Source: Termitomyces sp. T153 (Eukaryota; Basidiomycota; Agaricomycetes; Agaricales; Lyophyllaceae). Taken from it: a stretch of 64,000 nucleotides of DNA. Shown here piece after piece: positions 34,452-47,120 of this stretch. Where the stretch lies: NCBI GenBank assembly GCA_018296165.2, contig JACKQL020000008.1:1468123-1532122 (forward strand), read 5' to 3'. A program made the position numbers and the translations under genes. Each line of letters starts with the position of its first letter. The stretch's first letter is position 1. The notes under the pieces were generated by a model. That model worked only from the letters and a program-made list of their open reading frames with translations. It was not told where the DNA came from and ran no database searches.

Positions 34452-35438
34452 TGTCACGACCCGCTCCCTAGATCCCTAGACACGGCCCCCAACCCCTCCC
34501 GATAACTCTCCGGAACCCCGCCCACACTTTCGACGCCCATACTGGGCAACTCCGACGCTTCTCCGGCAAACCCCGACGGCAACTCCCTATCCGTAGCCAT
34601 CAACACCCCCTTGAAACCTTCCCCCACCGTTCCTGGACACGTCATACGTCCCCGACCCCCTACCCTAGTTCACCCGACCCATCCCGGAGTGCCACGATGC
34701 CCCGGAGTGGCCGCGCCCCCAACTGATCCCATCAGAATACCGCCGCGGCCCGAACTTGGGTTGTACCCGACACCCATCGACTCAGCACAGCCCCGTCGAC
34801 CCCCGCCATCACATCCGCCGCCCTCGGAGGCACCCAGTAGTTGGTATATAAGTCATAGAATAACTCCTCGAACCCTAGTCTTGATATTACATTTTACCGG
34901 TTTCCTATGTTTCGTCTCTCGTCTCGTCTGTATTTCTGTTCCTAGGTTTCGAATCTATCTTTTCTCAGTCTCGTCTCGTCTCCGTCTCGTCTCGACTGTA
35001 CATATTTCCTTTGTTCCCCTGAAGTTCCCTTGCTCCCTACATCAGTACGAACTCCGCGCACGCGCCACGACCTGAACATTCTTAACGACAACCCCGGGCC
35101 TCACTACCCGCTCGCCCCGGAACCCATCAAGCCCCGGTAATCCCCTATCCAACCGACCCCGCCCCCCAACAGCCGAGAAGCCTCCGCCTACCCCGCAATC
35201 CCCTCGTGCGTCCGCTAACGAGCTCCGACACCCACCCCGGGTCAACGACCAGTACCTCCGGTCTTAGACCCCTCTGAATCACTCCGGACCTACTCGGGCC
35301 GCTATCCCTAGGGGCCCCTCGCAAGCCTTCCCCACCTCCGCTCCAACCCCGGGCGCCTGGTTATAAACGCAGGACATCGCGTCCGCCTAGTAAGGACTCG
35401 CCAGTGTACTGAGCCACCGTCGTCAGCGGAACCTGACA
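34452..35438 (+). repeat. G3 3' LTR
   Basis: 987 bp, nearly identical to 24631-25617. Same TATA box (offset 9821) and agtcttgatatta at 34877. Confidence 0.95.
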
Positions 35439-35443
35439 CTCTG
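35439..35443 (+). repeat. G3 target-site duplication, right (ctctg)
   Basis: Matches 24626-24630. Confidence 0.9.
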
Positions 35444-35715
35444 GAGCAGGTCAGGGGAATTAGGGTTGAGGGTCAGGAGTGTGTGACATGGTTAAGAATG
35501 GTGGGAAAAGTCTCAGGAGCTTAGGGGAAGTCAGGAGAGGCATCAACGGCTGTGGAGAAGGCATCATAGTTGATCAGGGGGCTATCGGGGTTTGCCGAAG
35601 AAGTGTCAGAGTTACCGGGAGTGGGCACAGAGAGTGGATGAGGATTTGGAGAGTTTGGCAGGGCATTGGGGAGGACTGGAAATGATGTCAGGGGTCTAGG
35701 GAGTGGGTCATGACA
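35444..35715 (-). repeat. G4 5' LTR, part 2
   Basis: Continuation of 23865-24630; ends ggtcatgaca. The combined length, 1038 bp, equals the other G4 LTR. Confidence 0.88.
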
Positions 35716-35720
35716 ATACC
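35716..35720 (+). repeat. G4 target-site duplication, right (atacc)
   Basis: Matches 13979-13983. Confidence 0.85.
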
Positions 35721-38512
35721 AGATGTGGAGCCCTCCAGCTGCAAGGTCTATCCACTCATGCCCCATGAACAGGATGAGCTGGATGCCTTCTTACAGGAGA
35801 ATCTTAGCTCAGGACAAATATGACCCTCCAAGTCTCCAATGACCTCTCCAGTCTTCTTTATCAAGAAGAAGGATGGGTCTCTGTGTCTGCTTCAGGATCA
35901 TTGTGTCCTGAATGCAATGACAGTGAAGAATGGCTATCCTTTGCCACTCATCTCAGAACTTGTCAACAACCTTTGAGGTGCATGCTACTTCACAAAGTTA
36001 GACATTCACTAGGGCTACAACAATGTATGCATCAAAGAAGGGGATGAGTGGAAGGCAGCATTCCAAACTAATTGCAGACTCTTTGAACCTCTAGTAATGT
36101 TCTTTGGTCTCACCAATAGCCCAGCCACCTTCCAGACTATGATGAATGACATTTTCCATGATCTGATTGCAGAAGGTGTTGTCTGCATGTATCTTGATGA
36201 TATCCTCATCTACATAAAAACTCTGGAGGAGCATTACTGGGTCACATGCATTGTCTTGGAATACCTCTGCCAACACCAGCTCTACTCAAAGCCTGAGAAG
36301 TGCAAATTTGAACAGACTAAAGTGAAATACCTGGATTTGATCATTTCACATGGAACGGCTGAGATGGACCCCATTAAAGTGGCAGGTATAGCAGAGTGGC
36401 CTGAGCCAAGGAACAAGAAGGAAGTGCAGGCCTTTCTTGGCTTTGTCAATTTCTACTGGAGGTTCATACAGGATTTCTCCCATCATACATGCCCCCTTTT
36501 TGACCTCACAGTTAAGGATACAGCATGGTGGTGGGCACCCCCACAGCAACCTGCCTTTGATGCTCTCAAGCAATCTGTGACCTCAAAGCCAGTCCTCCTG
36601 TTCCCCAACAATGACTCTCCATTCCAAGTGGAAGCAGATAGCTCAGACTTTGCTACAGAAGCAGTCCTCTCCCAGCAGTCAAAAGAGGATGGCAAATGGC
36701 ATCCAGTAGCTTTCTAATAAAAAGCCTTAATGTGGTGGAATGGAACTATGAGATCCATGACAAGGAGATGCTGGCAATTATTTGGTCCTTTGAAGAATGG
36801 TGGCATTTCCTGGAGGGTGCACAGCATACGTTTGAAGTCTGGACAGACCACAAGAACCTGGAGTACTTCTGTTATGCTAAGAAACTCAATCAACATCAAG
36901 CTCAGTGGTCTCTGTATCTGGCCAACTTTGACTTCTCATTGCACCACAAACCAGGACAGAGCATGGGCAAACCAGATGCACTGTCCAGGCGGGCTGACCA
37001 TGGCACAGGAGCAGGAGATAATGACAACATTGTCCTCCTCAAGCCAGAGCTCTTTGCTATCTGCACACTAGAAGAGATTGTGGCTCAAGGAGATGAGGCA
37101 AACATCCTTAGGGACATCCAAAGAAGCAACCAGGAGGGTGCACAGGAGGATGCAGTTGCCCAGGCTACACAGGCCCTACAAGCTCAATGGGCAAGTGGAG
37201 TCAAGTCAGTGCATGCTGATGAGTGGGGTCTTCAAAATGGGCTGTTGACCTTCAGAGGACACATTTATGTGCCTAATATTCCAGAACTTTGCTGGTGCAT
37301 TGTAGAATAACATCATGACTCTTGGGTGGCTGGACATTGTAAGCACCTACACTAGCACCTGTGACCTCTGTCTCTGCACCAAATCTTGCTGCCAAGCACC
37401 CATGGGCCAGCTCCACCCACTCCCTATTCTAGCTGCTTGCTGGAGTGTTGCATCGGTGGATTTCATTGTGGAACTCCCAGATGCTCATGGATATGATGCT
37501 GTGATGGTAGTGGTGGACCTCTATGGCAAACAGGCTTACTTCATACCGACCCACACCACATGCTCTGCCTTGGGAGCAGCCAGCCTGTACCAAAAGAATG
37601 TCTGGAAACTCCATGGTCTGTCAGATGGGTATGTCTTGGACCAGGGCCCCAGTTCATGGCAGAATTCACTTGCAACTGTATTGCCTGCTAGGCATGAAGC
37701 TCTATACTACCATGGCCTATCACCCTCAGTCAGACAGACAAACAGAACATGTTAACCAGAAACTGGAACAGTATCTCTGCCTATTTTGTAATGAGAGGCA
37801 GGATGACTGGGATGAGCTGCTGTCAGATGCAGAATTCCAGTACAACAACCATGTTCACTCTTCCATGCAGATGACTCCATTCTTCCTGGACACTGGCAGG
37901 CATCCTTGCATGGGATTTAAACCTTGGGCACACCCCTCAGAGAATGACTCTGTCAATGAGTTTGTGAATCAGATGAGGAGGGCACAGGAGGAGGCAAAAG
38001 CTGCATTGGTGAAGGCCAAGGAAGACATGGCATGGTACTATGATTGCAGATGGACACCTGCCCCAGTTTACAAGCCCAGGGACCATGTGTACTTGGATAG
38101 CTCAGACATTAAAACAACAAGACCATCCCTAAAGCTGTCACATCATCATCTTGGCCTCTTCACAGTGGAGAAGAAGGTAGGGCCTTTGGCCTACTGACTT
38201 AAACTCCCAGCAGGCCTCCACCAACTGCACCCAGTCTTCAATGTGGTCAAGTTATTTCCAGCTCCAGAGGATCCAATCCCAGAATGTCACCCTAAGCCAT
38301 CCCTACTACCAGTCCTGGTCAATGATGAGGAGGAGTATGAGGTGGAGGAAATCTTGGACAGTAGAGCATTCCAAGGGAAGTTGCAGTTTGAGGTGAAATG
38401 GAAGGGATATGGCATCAAGGACATTTCTTGGGAACTACAGGCTAATGTTCATGCATCAGGCTTGGTCCAGAACTTCTACTGTAGGCATTCCAATGCCCCA
38501 AAAGCTATTTGA
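35721..38512 (+). pseudogene. G1 Pol: RT, RNase H, integrase, chromodomain
   Basis: RT (FFIKKKDGS near 35860, [22 protein letters not shown] near 36187), RNase H (VEADSSDFATEAVLSQ near 36630, EIHDKEMLAIIW near 36750), integrase (SVASVDFIVELPDAHGYDAV near 37450, MAYHPQSDRQTEHVNQKLEQ near 37712), GPF-type tail and chromodomain (YEVEEILDS...LQFEVKWKGYGIKDISWEL near 38338-38445), ending TGA. Stops at about 35819, 35972 and 36010, and frame changes near 36715 and 37690, mark a dead copy; most fit C-to-T decay (CGA to TGA, TGG to TAG). Confidence 0.88.
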
Positions 38513-38518
38513 GGCATC

Positions 38519-38640
38519 TACCCTATTTCACCAGCTGACCAGGCAATTCATGACTTCTTCTACTCAGTGCATCAAGGCACCACATCCTAGAGGTAACCAT
38601 CCCAGAGAACTAAAGTGAATGGAGTGGGTGTGAAGTAAAG
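38519..38640 (+). other. 3' flank of G1 pol
   Basis: No gene or LTR recognised; sequence character changes near 38640 to DNA rich in ttgctag motifs. Confidence 0.3.
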
Positions 38641-39659
38641 AGTGAAAATAGTTGCTATCGCTAGCCTAAGTTGCTAGACAGTAACAAAGAGTTGCTAGTG
38701 AGAGACAGGAAAACAAATGAAGACAAAAGAGTTGCTAAGTAAGAGCAAACTAAGTGGTATGAGGAGAGTGGAGGAAAGAAATAGGGGAGTAACATTAAAG
38801 AGACTGGAACAGAGGACAAATGCAAACTAGTTGCTAGCCATAGTTGCTAGCATTGCTAATTTGAAAGTAATGCCAAGGGCACCTGCAGTTGGTACCACAC
38901 AAAGTCATAATCAAGTTGGCAAGACTTTTTGCTAAGTTGTTGTTGATAATGAGCAATAAAAGAGAGAGAGGCAAAGTGAAATCTCAAGCTGGTAAGCTGA
39001 GAGAGAGAGAGGTAGTTCAATGGTAGTATGATTTGATGATAAGGTGTCTATGTACAGGCTGTATTTATACTGTTTGTAGGTATAGTATGTGAAAATAAAC
39101 AATAGTCACCACTAGCAATGGTGTCTGCCAAAGTGTTTATGATACATACAAGATGTCAATCTGTAACCAAGTAAAAAGTAAGCAAAGTCAATGTGATGTG
39201 TAAAGGTAATAAATTGCAAGAAAAGAGCATGTCCAATGTCAATACCTGAAGTATAAACACCATTCAAGTATGTTTGCAAGCTTGATAAGAAAAATGATAA
39301 GAAATCACACAACTGTCAATATGTCCATCTTTAGAGGGAAAGCTGTGTTATCACCAAGAAGGTTGCTAGTAATCATTGCTAAGAAAGGTCTCGGCCTTGT
39401 CATTCTAGACCCAAAGTCCAGACTTCACATGATATGGCTTGTGATCAATAATTCTCATGGTTGCTAAAATTCCATGCAAAGGCTATGTCGTTCCAGACAT
39501 TAGAGCTAGGCCTCATGTGCTAAGTGTTGTGACTTGTGCCATGTTAAAATAATCAGCTGCTGTCCAGTCAGAAATGTGAAAATGGTGCTCAGCAACAAGT
39601 GGGTCTTGTCAACACATACTAACAATACCACACATATCTTGGGTTCAGCACAACTGCTC

Positions 39660-40990
39660 TCTACCCCCAGGACTAGAGAAGGGAGTTTGTGAAATCATTT
39701 GTGACAAAATCAAGGCTGGCATTTACAAACCTTCAAAATTGGCTTATTGCTCCCAGTAGTTCTGTGTCCTCAAGAAGAATGGTAAGCTCAGGATTGTACA
39801 CAGTCTAGAGCTGCTAAACCATGTCAACATTCACCACTCTGGAGTTTTGCCTTTTCCACATCATGTTGCTGAATCTTTTGCTATTGGATTGATTATGCTT
39901 AACAACAGAGAGTCTAGATTCAGTCAGCCTAAATTGGAACTATATGGACTTCATCAAGCACTACAAGCCCTATAAATGTACCTTATTGGCATTAGGAACC
40001 TCATCATTAAAGTCAACACTTGCTATATCAAGGGTATGCTACAAAACCCTGACATACAGCCCTCCACTAGCATGAACTGCTAGATCATGGCAAGACTGAT
40101 GTTTTACTTTGAGCTTGTTCATGTCAAAGGAACTTTCCATGGCCCTGATAGTCTTTTGCAATGCCTGTTCCAGCCTAGCAATCCCCTTCCCAATGATAGC
40201 AAAAATTCTGTATATGAGGACTGGATCAATTGTTTGCATGGGTTTATTCACCAAGTCCAGCTGCTGCTACCCCTCCTTTGTCAAGTGTCTGAAAGCAGTT
40301 GCCTATCTAGTGAAGAAGTACAACTTGCACCACATTTGGAGTTCAGGTTACAACAAGCATGCTAACAGTATAGTCAAGTGGCCACACTTTGATGTTTGCC
40401 AAGCCCTCTTCAAAGCAGTTGACAGTGATCAGTCTAGGTGGAGTACAGCTACTTACTTAGTCTTTTGGTCAGAACTTACAGTTTGCAAGTGAATGGGCTG
40501 TTCCCCTTACTACATGATGACTTAGTACCCACCCTCTACTGCCTGCTGACATAGTCAAAGTGACCTACCTGCAACCACTACCAAACTCATTTTTATTGAC
40601 AACAGACCTCATAGCATGCTGAGCAATAGATCTTTAACATTGCCAAGAGGACCTTGATCACCTTCACAAGAATGTTCTTAGCACTTGCTACTTAGCCACC
40701 ATTTGCTTCAAAGCAGAACATGCTGCTACAATTTGTGATTACAACTTCCAAGCCGGCAACCTCATATTGATGAGAAACATTAGAATTGAAGTGACATACA
40801 ACAAAAAGATGAGGCCTCAATACTTGGGCCCCTTGGTGGTAATATCTTACAACTGTGGAGGTGCTTACATCCTTTGTGAACTAGATAGTTCAGTGTTACA
40901 TTGCCCCATAGCTGCCTCTTGCTTGGTCCCTTATTTCACTAGAAAACACATCTCAGTGCCTAGTAACACTTTCAATATCGATACTTCTTG
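39660..40990 (+). pseudogene. H Pol, internally deleted
   Basis: RT start (GLEKGVCEIICDKIKAGIYK, then NGKLRIVHSLELLNHVNI near 39780) runs only to about 39890 and jumps to the RNase H end (NNRESRFSQPKLELYGLHQA near 39903, FHGPDSLLQC near 40137), so most of the RT and its catalytic aspartates are missing. Integrase pieces follow (YLVKKYNLHHIWSSGYNKHA near 40300, FDVCQALFKAVDSDQSRWST near 40390) and the C-terminal RNIRIEVTYNKKMRPQYLGP (near 40775). Stops and shifts throughout. Confidence 0.75.
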
Positions 40991-41037
40991 ACTATGTGAA
41001 CTTGAACAAACTGACCTTGTTGATGATGATGATGCTG

Positions 41038-41042
41038 GCAAC
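41038..41042 (+). repeat. G5 target-site duplication, left (gcaac)
   Basis: gcaac; the right copy at 50301-50305 is gcaat, one C-to-T change. Confidence 0.75.
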
Positions 41043-42202
41043 TGTCACAACCTGCTCCCTGGACTCCTGCACATTGTTCCCAACCTGCCTGCTCCCCCAG
41101 AGTCCCCCCTGATGCCCCGTCAAACTCCCCCAACCATTGTCTACCCTCCATGCCCACTCTAGCTAACTCTGATGCCTCTCTGGCTAACTCCAATGGCCCC
41201 CTAGGCAACTCCAATGCCTTTTCCACAGCTGCCAATGCTTTTCCTGGCTCTCCTGAGCCCCTGGAACCATCTCCTGCTGTTCCTGACTCCATCATACATC
41301 ACTAACCCATCACCCTGGTTCCCCTGACCTACTCTAGAATATTACAATGACCTTGGGACAGCCCACATTCTCAACTGATCCCATTAAGATATCAATGTGG
41401 CCCATTCTCTAATCACAACCAACACCCATCAACCCCACCAAGCTCCACCAAGCCCTACTGCCACACCTGCTGTCCCCCAGAGCTCTCCAGTAGTCAGTAT
41501 ATAAGTTGTAGAGTAGCTCCTTGTACTCTAGTCTTGATATTACCTATTGCTTGCTGTGTTTCTGATTGTTTCTCTCTTGTGTTTTGTGTTCTGTGTTATG
41601 TTTTCCTTACTCTCAGTCTCCCAGTCTTGTCTTGTCTCTATTTCCATTATCATTCTCATTATCATTTCATATCTCTGCCTGAATCTATTTTTGTTCTTGT
41701 CTCAATCTTGTCTTGACTTTGCCTTGTTCTGTTCAGCTCCATCTCATCTTGTTTGCTCCATTTCCTTCATTGTGCTCAAGTCCTTTCAACCTTAACACCT
41801 TTACAAACCCCATGCTCACAACTACAAATGTCAAACATTCTTTAAACCAAATCTGGACCTCACTACTCATTTGGCCCCAAACTCCATCAACTTCTGCTGA
41901 TCCCCCATCAAACTCTGGCTCTGCTCCCATCACTCATGTAGCCTCTGCTTACTCCACACCTACAATACTTGCTTACAAACTTGTACCTGACACCCCACCA
42001 AGCCTGTCCCTTTCTCTGTAACTTGTCCTACACTCTTCCAGACCACCCCAGACCTGTTTGGATCACTCCCCAATACTTGTCCTCACAAGTCCTCCATGCT
42101 TAGCACCTCTCCAAGCACCCAGTTATCAGTGCAGGGAATCATGTCCACTTAGTAAGGATTTGTTCAGTGCAGCTGAGCCTCTATGATCAGTGGAACCTGA
42201 CA
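41043..42202 (+). repeat. G5 5' LTR
   Basis: TGTCACAACCTGC...GGAACCTGACA, 1160 bp. tcagtatataag near 41500 is followed by agtcttgatatta at about 41540. Confidence 0.88.
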
Positions 42203-42215
42203 TAATAGCAAGACT
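42203..42215 (+). promoter_or_regulatory. G5 primer-binding site
   Basis: taatagcaagact, one base from the family PBS; adjoins the LTR. Confidence 0.7.
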
Positions 42216-42234
42216 ACCCCTTACCCCATTTGTG

Positions 42235-42351
42235 ATGTCAGCAATTAACTCTGCACACACTTTCATTGGAACCCTCAATGTCTATGGTCAGCCCATGCCT
42301 GGAACCCACTATGATTTTTTTGACCTTGCCCAATCTGCCAAGGCACATTGA
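42235..42351 (+). CDS. 38-codon Gag-start micro-ORF (G5)
   Basis: Starts 19 nt after the PBS, where G3 Gag starts; encodes an NVYGQPMPG...FDLAQSAKAH peptide ending TGA. G6 and G7 have 37-codon versions ending at the same TGA. Probably the remnant of Gag; translation unknown. Confidence 0.45.
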   Translation: MSAINSAHTFIGTLNVYGQPMPGTHYDFFDLAQSAKAH

Positions 42352-45300
42352 ATTGTGGACCTGACACCAAATGTCCCCTCTGCTCCAGTCACACCCATAC
42401 AACAGCTCTCTCCATGGACACTCTCTCTGCTCAAACCCAACCCTGCACCACCCTCACTAACACCTCCAACATTTCTTTCACCTTCTCCACCAGCTCTGCC
42501 TCCTACCAAAGGTTGACTATGACATCCCCAAACCAGTACCCAATCCACCCCAGCAATAAATCAATCTATTGCTTAACAACTCCTCTAGTGCTGCCTGCAC
42601 ACCAGTCTCCAACAACAATAACAACTCCCACCAAAGATAGTCACTCACTGCACAAAGAACAAGTCACCATCCCTGCCAAACAACAAGACCTCCTCAAGAC
42701 CCCACGCCTCTAAATCCTGCCTTCAGATCCACTGGCCCTACCACAGCTCCACCAAAATCTGCATAACACTAGTGACTGATCCAGCAAATTCCCAACAGCA
42801 ACCCCTCCACCCCCAACAAAGAAACAGAACCCTGCCACTTCACCAGTAAATCATTTGACCTCCACACCTCACCCACACCCAACCCTGAGGAGGTCAACCC
42901 TCCAAAGCTAGCTCTGCTGTCAATGTTTCCAAGCCCAAACCAGCAGCCCCACCCCCATCTAACAATAACTCAAGATTCCAAGACAGATGCTATGCCCCAA
43001 ACCCAGAACCCACCCTGGAATTAGCTAGGACCCCTTGGTCAACCCAGCTGTCACCTCTGCCCAATGTTTGATGGGACCCTGACACTTCTGACCCAACTCT
43101 AGCAACTCTGGAACAAGGCAAAAGAATCCCCAAGCCTCAAGGTGGTCAAGAAAGGAAGGAATACACACCTCCACCCCACCCCCTTGAAGCACACCCTGAA
43201 AGCACCCCAACAATCTCTGAAGTCAACATGGAGAACCACAGCACCCCAACTCATAATGCAGAATAACTCCAGACCCCTCTGCCACTACTTCAACACCTCC
43301 TCCTACTTGATCTGGAACCTCCAACATTGAAATGGTTAATGCCACCCCCCTCCACATGCCTACCACCAGACAAGACCTCTGCTCTCCAACCACTGGACTA
43401 TGCTGCCTCTAGCAAAAGAACCCCTCAGCACAGAAGTCACTCTGCCAGAATAAACTATAGGAAAAAGAGAACTCTATATGAAGTAATTCTCTGGAGTACA
43501 CCAAACTTGCTGACATGTTCTCCTAAGGAAGGAAGAAGTCCTGCCATCACCTTTGAGACTGGACCCCATACCCAACTACTTACCAACAAACTTCAGAAGT
43601 TGATGTGAGAACCATGGTACCCTGACCCACAATGCTAGACAACTCTGAAACCCTCCACCATTACTTTGACACCCTTTCTAGAGATGCCAAGGATAGCTGG
43701 CACTGCCACTTTGTTAGGCATGTTAGCTATCACTCTGATCAGATTCTCTCAATCAAGGTGATGTGCTTAGCATTCAACCCTCAACCCTTTTCTCTGGCTT
43801 CATTTTTATTGCTGTAGGCCCATTTTGTCTTCTGGGATCATTGGCATAGTATTCTTATTAAGCAAAGCCCCAACAGCAAAGAAAGTACTCCCAAAAGCCC
43901 TTGGAGGTTTTCCCCAAGCAAATTGAAAACTCCAACAGCTCTGATAACCCTGCACAAGGCCCAGGGCACCCTTGACCCACCACTCCAAGCTGCCCCAAAC
44001 TCCTCCACACAACTCTGGACCCTGGCAACACAACTCCAGAGCCCCCATTTTGATTCTGACATCCATCAAGGGAACCCACAATGCCAACCCATTGACAATG
44101 TCCCTATAGCACATACTCTGCAAGGACAAATTATTGACTACCCACTCTAAACCACTCCACCCTTGCACAAAAAGACATCTATCAAACAAGGACCATGCTG
44201 CCAGAGCACCCAGAGACAGACCCTATACAAAGTAGTCTCTCTGGAGTATCCTAAGTTTGCTGATACATTCTCCAAGAAGCAAGTAGCACCTCCCATCGCC
44301 ATCTGCTTTGAATCAACATTGAGAAGATGCCACCATCCCCCCCCCCAACAACAAATTGACATTGAGGAAAATGCCACCCCCACCCAACAACCACTTGACA
44401 TTCAAGGAAATGCCACCCCTACTCATAAAGAACAAGGACATCACACACCCCAACCTCTGCCCCCAGAAGTCACTATCCCACTGCCATCAACTACTCCATA
44501 GAATAACAAGCCCAGGATGCTCAAAGAAGCTTCCTCTGAAATTGGCAAGGCACCACACAGCCCAACCACACTCACCAAAGATTAACCCCGAGCATTGACA
44601 TTGCATGCCAGGACCCCACTACTGGAGTCACAGCACCACCATCACCCTACTCCACTCCTCCAGCAAAATTGATTTCCCAGCAAAAGAGTAAACTCTAGAC
44701 TTCCAAAGTAGTTTTCCCTGAGATTAACAATGCTCCAGGCAACCAAACCACATCTGCCAGAGGTCAAACAGGTGCCAAGAATGACAAATGGCTCCTCCAA
44801 CTCCACCCCAACAATCAAGGGACTAATAATGCACTCTAAAGAAGTGGTACCCTTTCCCCCTGATCAGAAACCTTGTTGATCACTCCACAGTGCCAAGACC
44901 TACCCCCACCTCCATTCATAGTAACCTCCAGACCACTCTGGAGCATGAATGAAAGATTGCCCAAACCCCACCATGATCCCCTTGGAGTCCCAAATGATGT
45001 CCTCCTGTGGCCAACTTTTCTGTTACCATCTAGCAAACATGGGCAACCATCCCCCCAACACAGCTAATATTTTACACAAAGGGACAATGGCCAGACTCAC
45101 CCAAGCTCTCAGAAGACAGCTAGACCCAATCCACTCATCCAAGCATGACTCTAAGAACTGCTACCCTTATACAACAACTCTGCTACTCAGTAGTAACTTC
45201 TGTTAAACATCTGCATGTCACACTGATTTGAATAAGGAGGAAAACTCTACTCTAGAACCTCCCCTTTGACCAGCATCACCTCTGACACAACCCCACCAAC

Positions 45301-47059
45301 AAGCCAAGCTCCAACCCCACCCCCACATCAACTCTGGACCCCTAGTGCATGCACTGGAAATGATGGACTAATAAAACATGCCCTGGACCCCTTTTCTCTG
45401 CTCTGCACCACTTCTGAAGTCAACTCTGTCAACAAACCACCCACTAAACAACCCCCACACTAACCCCAGACTGCTGACTCCCACTCCAAAAGAAGAGGCA
45501 AAGCCCCAAGCTCATCCAAACCAACCCCACCCTGCCCCACCAAACCCAAGAGAGCTACACTAGCAAGTCAACACCCCACTGACCCTTGCACCATCTCTGC
45601 TTTGCTGGCTCTGCTCAGGAAAGGGACAAAAACCACTATCTGAAGCTCTGAGCTGACCTCCAAACCAACCCTGCCCTAACTCACTAAACCTAAGAGAGCT
45701 CTGCCAGCAAAGTCAACACCCCACCAACCCTTGCACCATCTCCATTGCACTGGCTCCACTCTGAGAAGGGATAAAAACCCACTAACCCTAGCACTGCCTC
45801 TGTTTTGCTGGCTCTGCCCTGGGAAGTGAAAAAAACTGTGGCTGGACCTCTGACACAATGCTGGATCCCCAATACAATCTTCAACGCAACTCTGCCAATG
45901 GGCCAGTAACTGACCTGCCCACTGCCCCACCTCTGCAATCTCTGCTCCAGTCCCCAGGAAAAACAACCCACAGGACAACAGCCCCAAACCCCTCCCTCAC
46001 TCCAAAACACCCCTACCAAGAGGAAGCATCCACCAACCTACCTCCATGCTGCCTCCAAACTCCCAACCTCTGAGAAGGACAAACCTATGCCCCAAACACA
46101 ACCCTCCTGACCAACTCTGGCACCATCCCAAGCTCCAGAGAATGCCAGAAACACATAAGACTTTCCTGCCCATCTCTGGACTTACCTTTGGCCAGGAACA
46201 AAGAGGAATGTCATATAGATGGCCCAGAATATATAAGCCCCAACCCCAGACCAGAAGAAATTCATCAAGACTAATCACCTCAAACTCTGCCCCCTCATCG
46301 ACAACACTCCAGAGCACAGCAAAACCCCAACCATGCATGCCCTTCACTAAATGCAATACTCCAGAATGCAATAAAGCCTCAACCCAGCACTTTTGACCAG
46401 AACACAATAATCTGGAGCACAGCAAGACCCAAACCAAGTACACCTCTAATAAAACACAATACTCCAGAGTTTGACAAACTCCTACCCATGTACAACTCCA
46501 TTAAAACATGAACCTCTGGACACCACCAACTAAGGGATTGCAACTCACACCCTAAGGAAGTATACCTGCCCCTATACTCATCCAACTAACAGCATAGCTG
46601 GCATATAAAACAGTTTCCCACTGGGTCTACTACAAGGCCAACCCCACCCTGGAACTCTGCTGCCACACTACCAAGGACTTCTGCCTCCAACCTGCCCCAC
46701 CTCTAAGGATGGACTTCACTCTGCCACTCCCACTATTGTCAAAAGGGACCCCTGCCCCCTTCACTAGTCATGATGGCACAAGGTCAAGTTGCCAGAAGAC
46801 CCTGGCCCCTCTGCCAACCATGTTGACAGGAAAACTAAAGCTGCCATCAAGCACACTTAAAGTCCAGAAGTCTGCTCTCCCACCCAACTAGCATAATGCT
46901 TGACATTATCCCAGGAAGGAAACCAAAATCAATGCCTCATCACCATCAATGCTCCCACAACATGCTGGAGCCCTGCAGAAGAACCCCCAACACCCCTGCC
47001 AAACTTTGGAACCCCTCCTGTGAAGCTCTGCCCAGTCCTGACAATCCTGGGACTAGCCA
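42352..47059 (+). other. G5 internal non-coding region
   Basis: No intact gene. Frames are Pro/Ser/Thr-rich and full of stops. The first few hundred bases resemble G6 and G7 (PNVPSAPVT after the micro-ORF stop). Two short segments near 43465-43535 and 44222-44290 still resemble the pol linker before the RT (LYEVI.LEY.KLADMFS and LYKVVSLEYPKFADTFSKK), so a diverged, duplicated piece of pol survives. The rest I cannot assign. Confidence 0.5.
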
Positions 47060-47120
47060 ACACAGATGGCACTAGTGGGCCTAACCTCCACCTCTAGATA
47101 GACTAGAGATTCAACTCCCA
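47060..47120 (+). other. Conserved foldable block (G5)
   Basis: cacagatggcactagtgggc, then CTCTAG-ataga-CTAGAG in place of the CTCTGG...CCAGGG stem of G3, a compensatory change that keeps the stem. Confidence 0.55.

Larger units (their letters stand above)
24631..35438 (+). mobile_element. G3: young autonomous chromovirus, 10.8 kb
   Basis: Ty3/gypsy element with two 987-bp LTRs that differ at roughly ten positions by eye, so it is the youngest full-length element here. GC- and CpG-rich, in sharp contrast to its flanks. Order: LTR, PBS, Gag, Pol (-1 frame), convergent antisense gene, polypurine tract, LTR. Three TGA codons interrupt Gag-Pol (26715, 30020, 32168), so this copy is probably defective itself. 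It sits inside the LTR of a relative (G4) in opposite orientation. Confidence 0.95.
13984..35715 (-). mobile_element. G4: decayed autonomous element, split by G3
   Basis: Minus-strand gypsy element of the family, about 10.9 kb without G3. LTRs of 1038 bp each: left 13984-15021, right 23865-24630 plus 35444-35715, equal in length once G3 and one ctctg are removed. Contents in transcription order: LTR, PBS, Gag, Pol with two protease domains, RT, RNase H, integrase, then the plus-strand accessory gene and the second LTR. CpG-poor, with many stops. Confidence 0.88.
11198..38640 (+). mobile_element. G1: old chromodomain gypsy element, split by G4
   Basis: Two halves, 11607-13983 (Gag, protease) and 35721-38512 (RT to chromodomain), on the same strand. 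They read through into each other once G4 and one copy of its 5-bp duplication are removed: ...ELIP at 13983 continues as DVEPSSCKVYPL at 35721. CpG is nearly absent, and many Arg, Gln and Trp codons have become stops. Its Gag differs from that of the other elements, and it has a single protease. Outer ends are uncertain. Confidence 0.75.
38641..41042 (+). mobile_element. H: second gypsy lineage, left part
   Basis: A 1-kb non-coding stretch (38641-39650) with many ttgctag/ttgctaa motifs, purine tracts and a weak TATA-like region, perhaps an LTR and leader, followed by a shortened pol (39660-40990). Interrupted at 41042 by G5; the rest is 50306-52076. LTR boundaries not found. The RT and integrase signatures belong to a gypsy lineage distinct from G1 and the family (basidiomycete marY1-like, from memory). 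Confidence 0.55.

Noticed and set aside
39660..40990. H pol as an intact gene
   Set aside because: The RT core is deleted and several stops are present.
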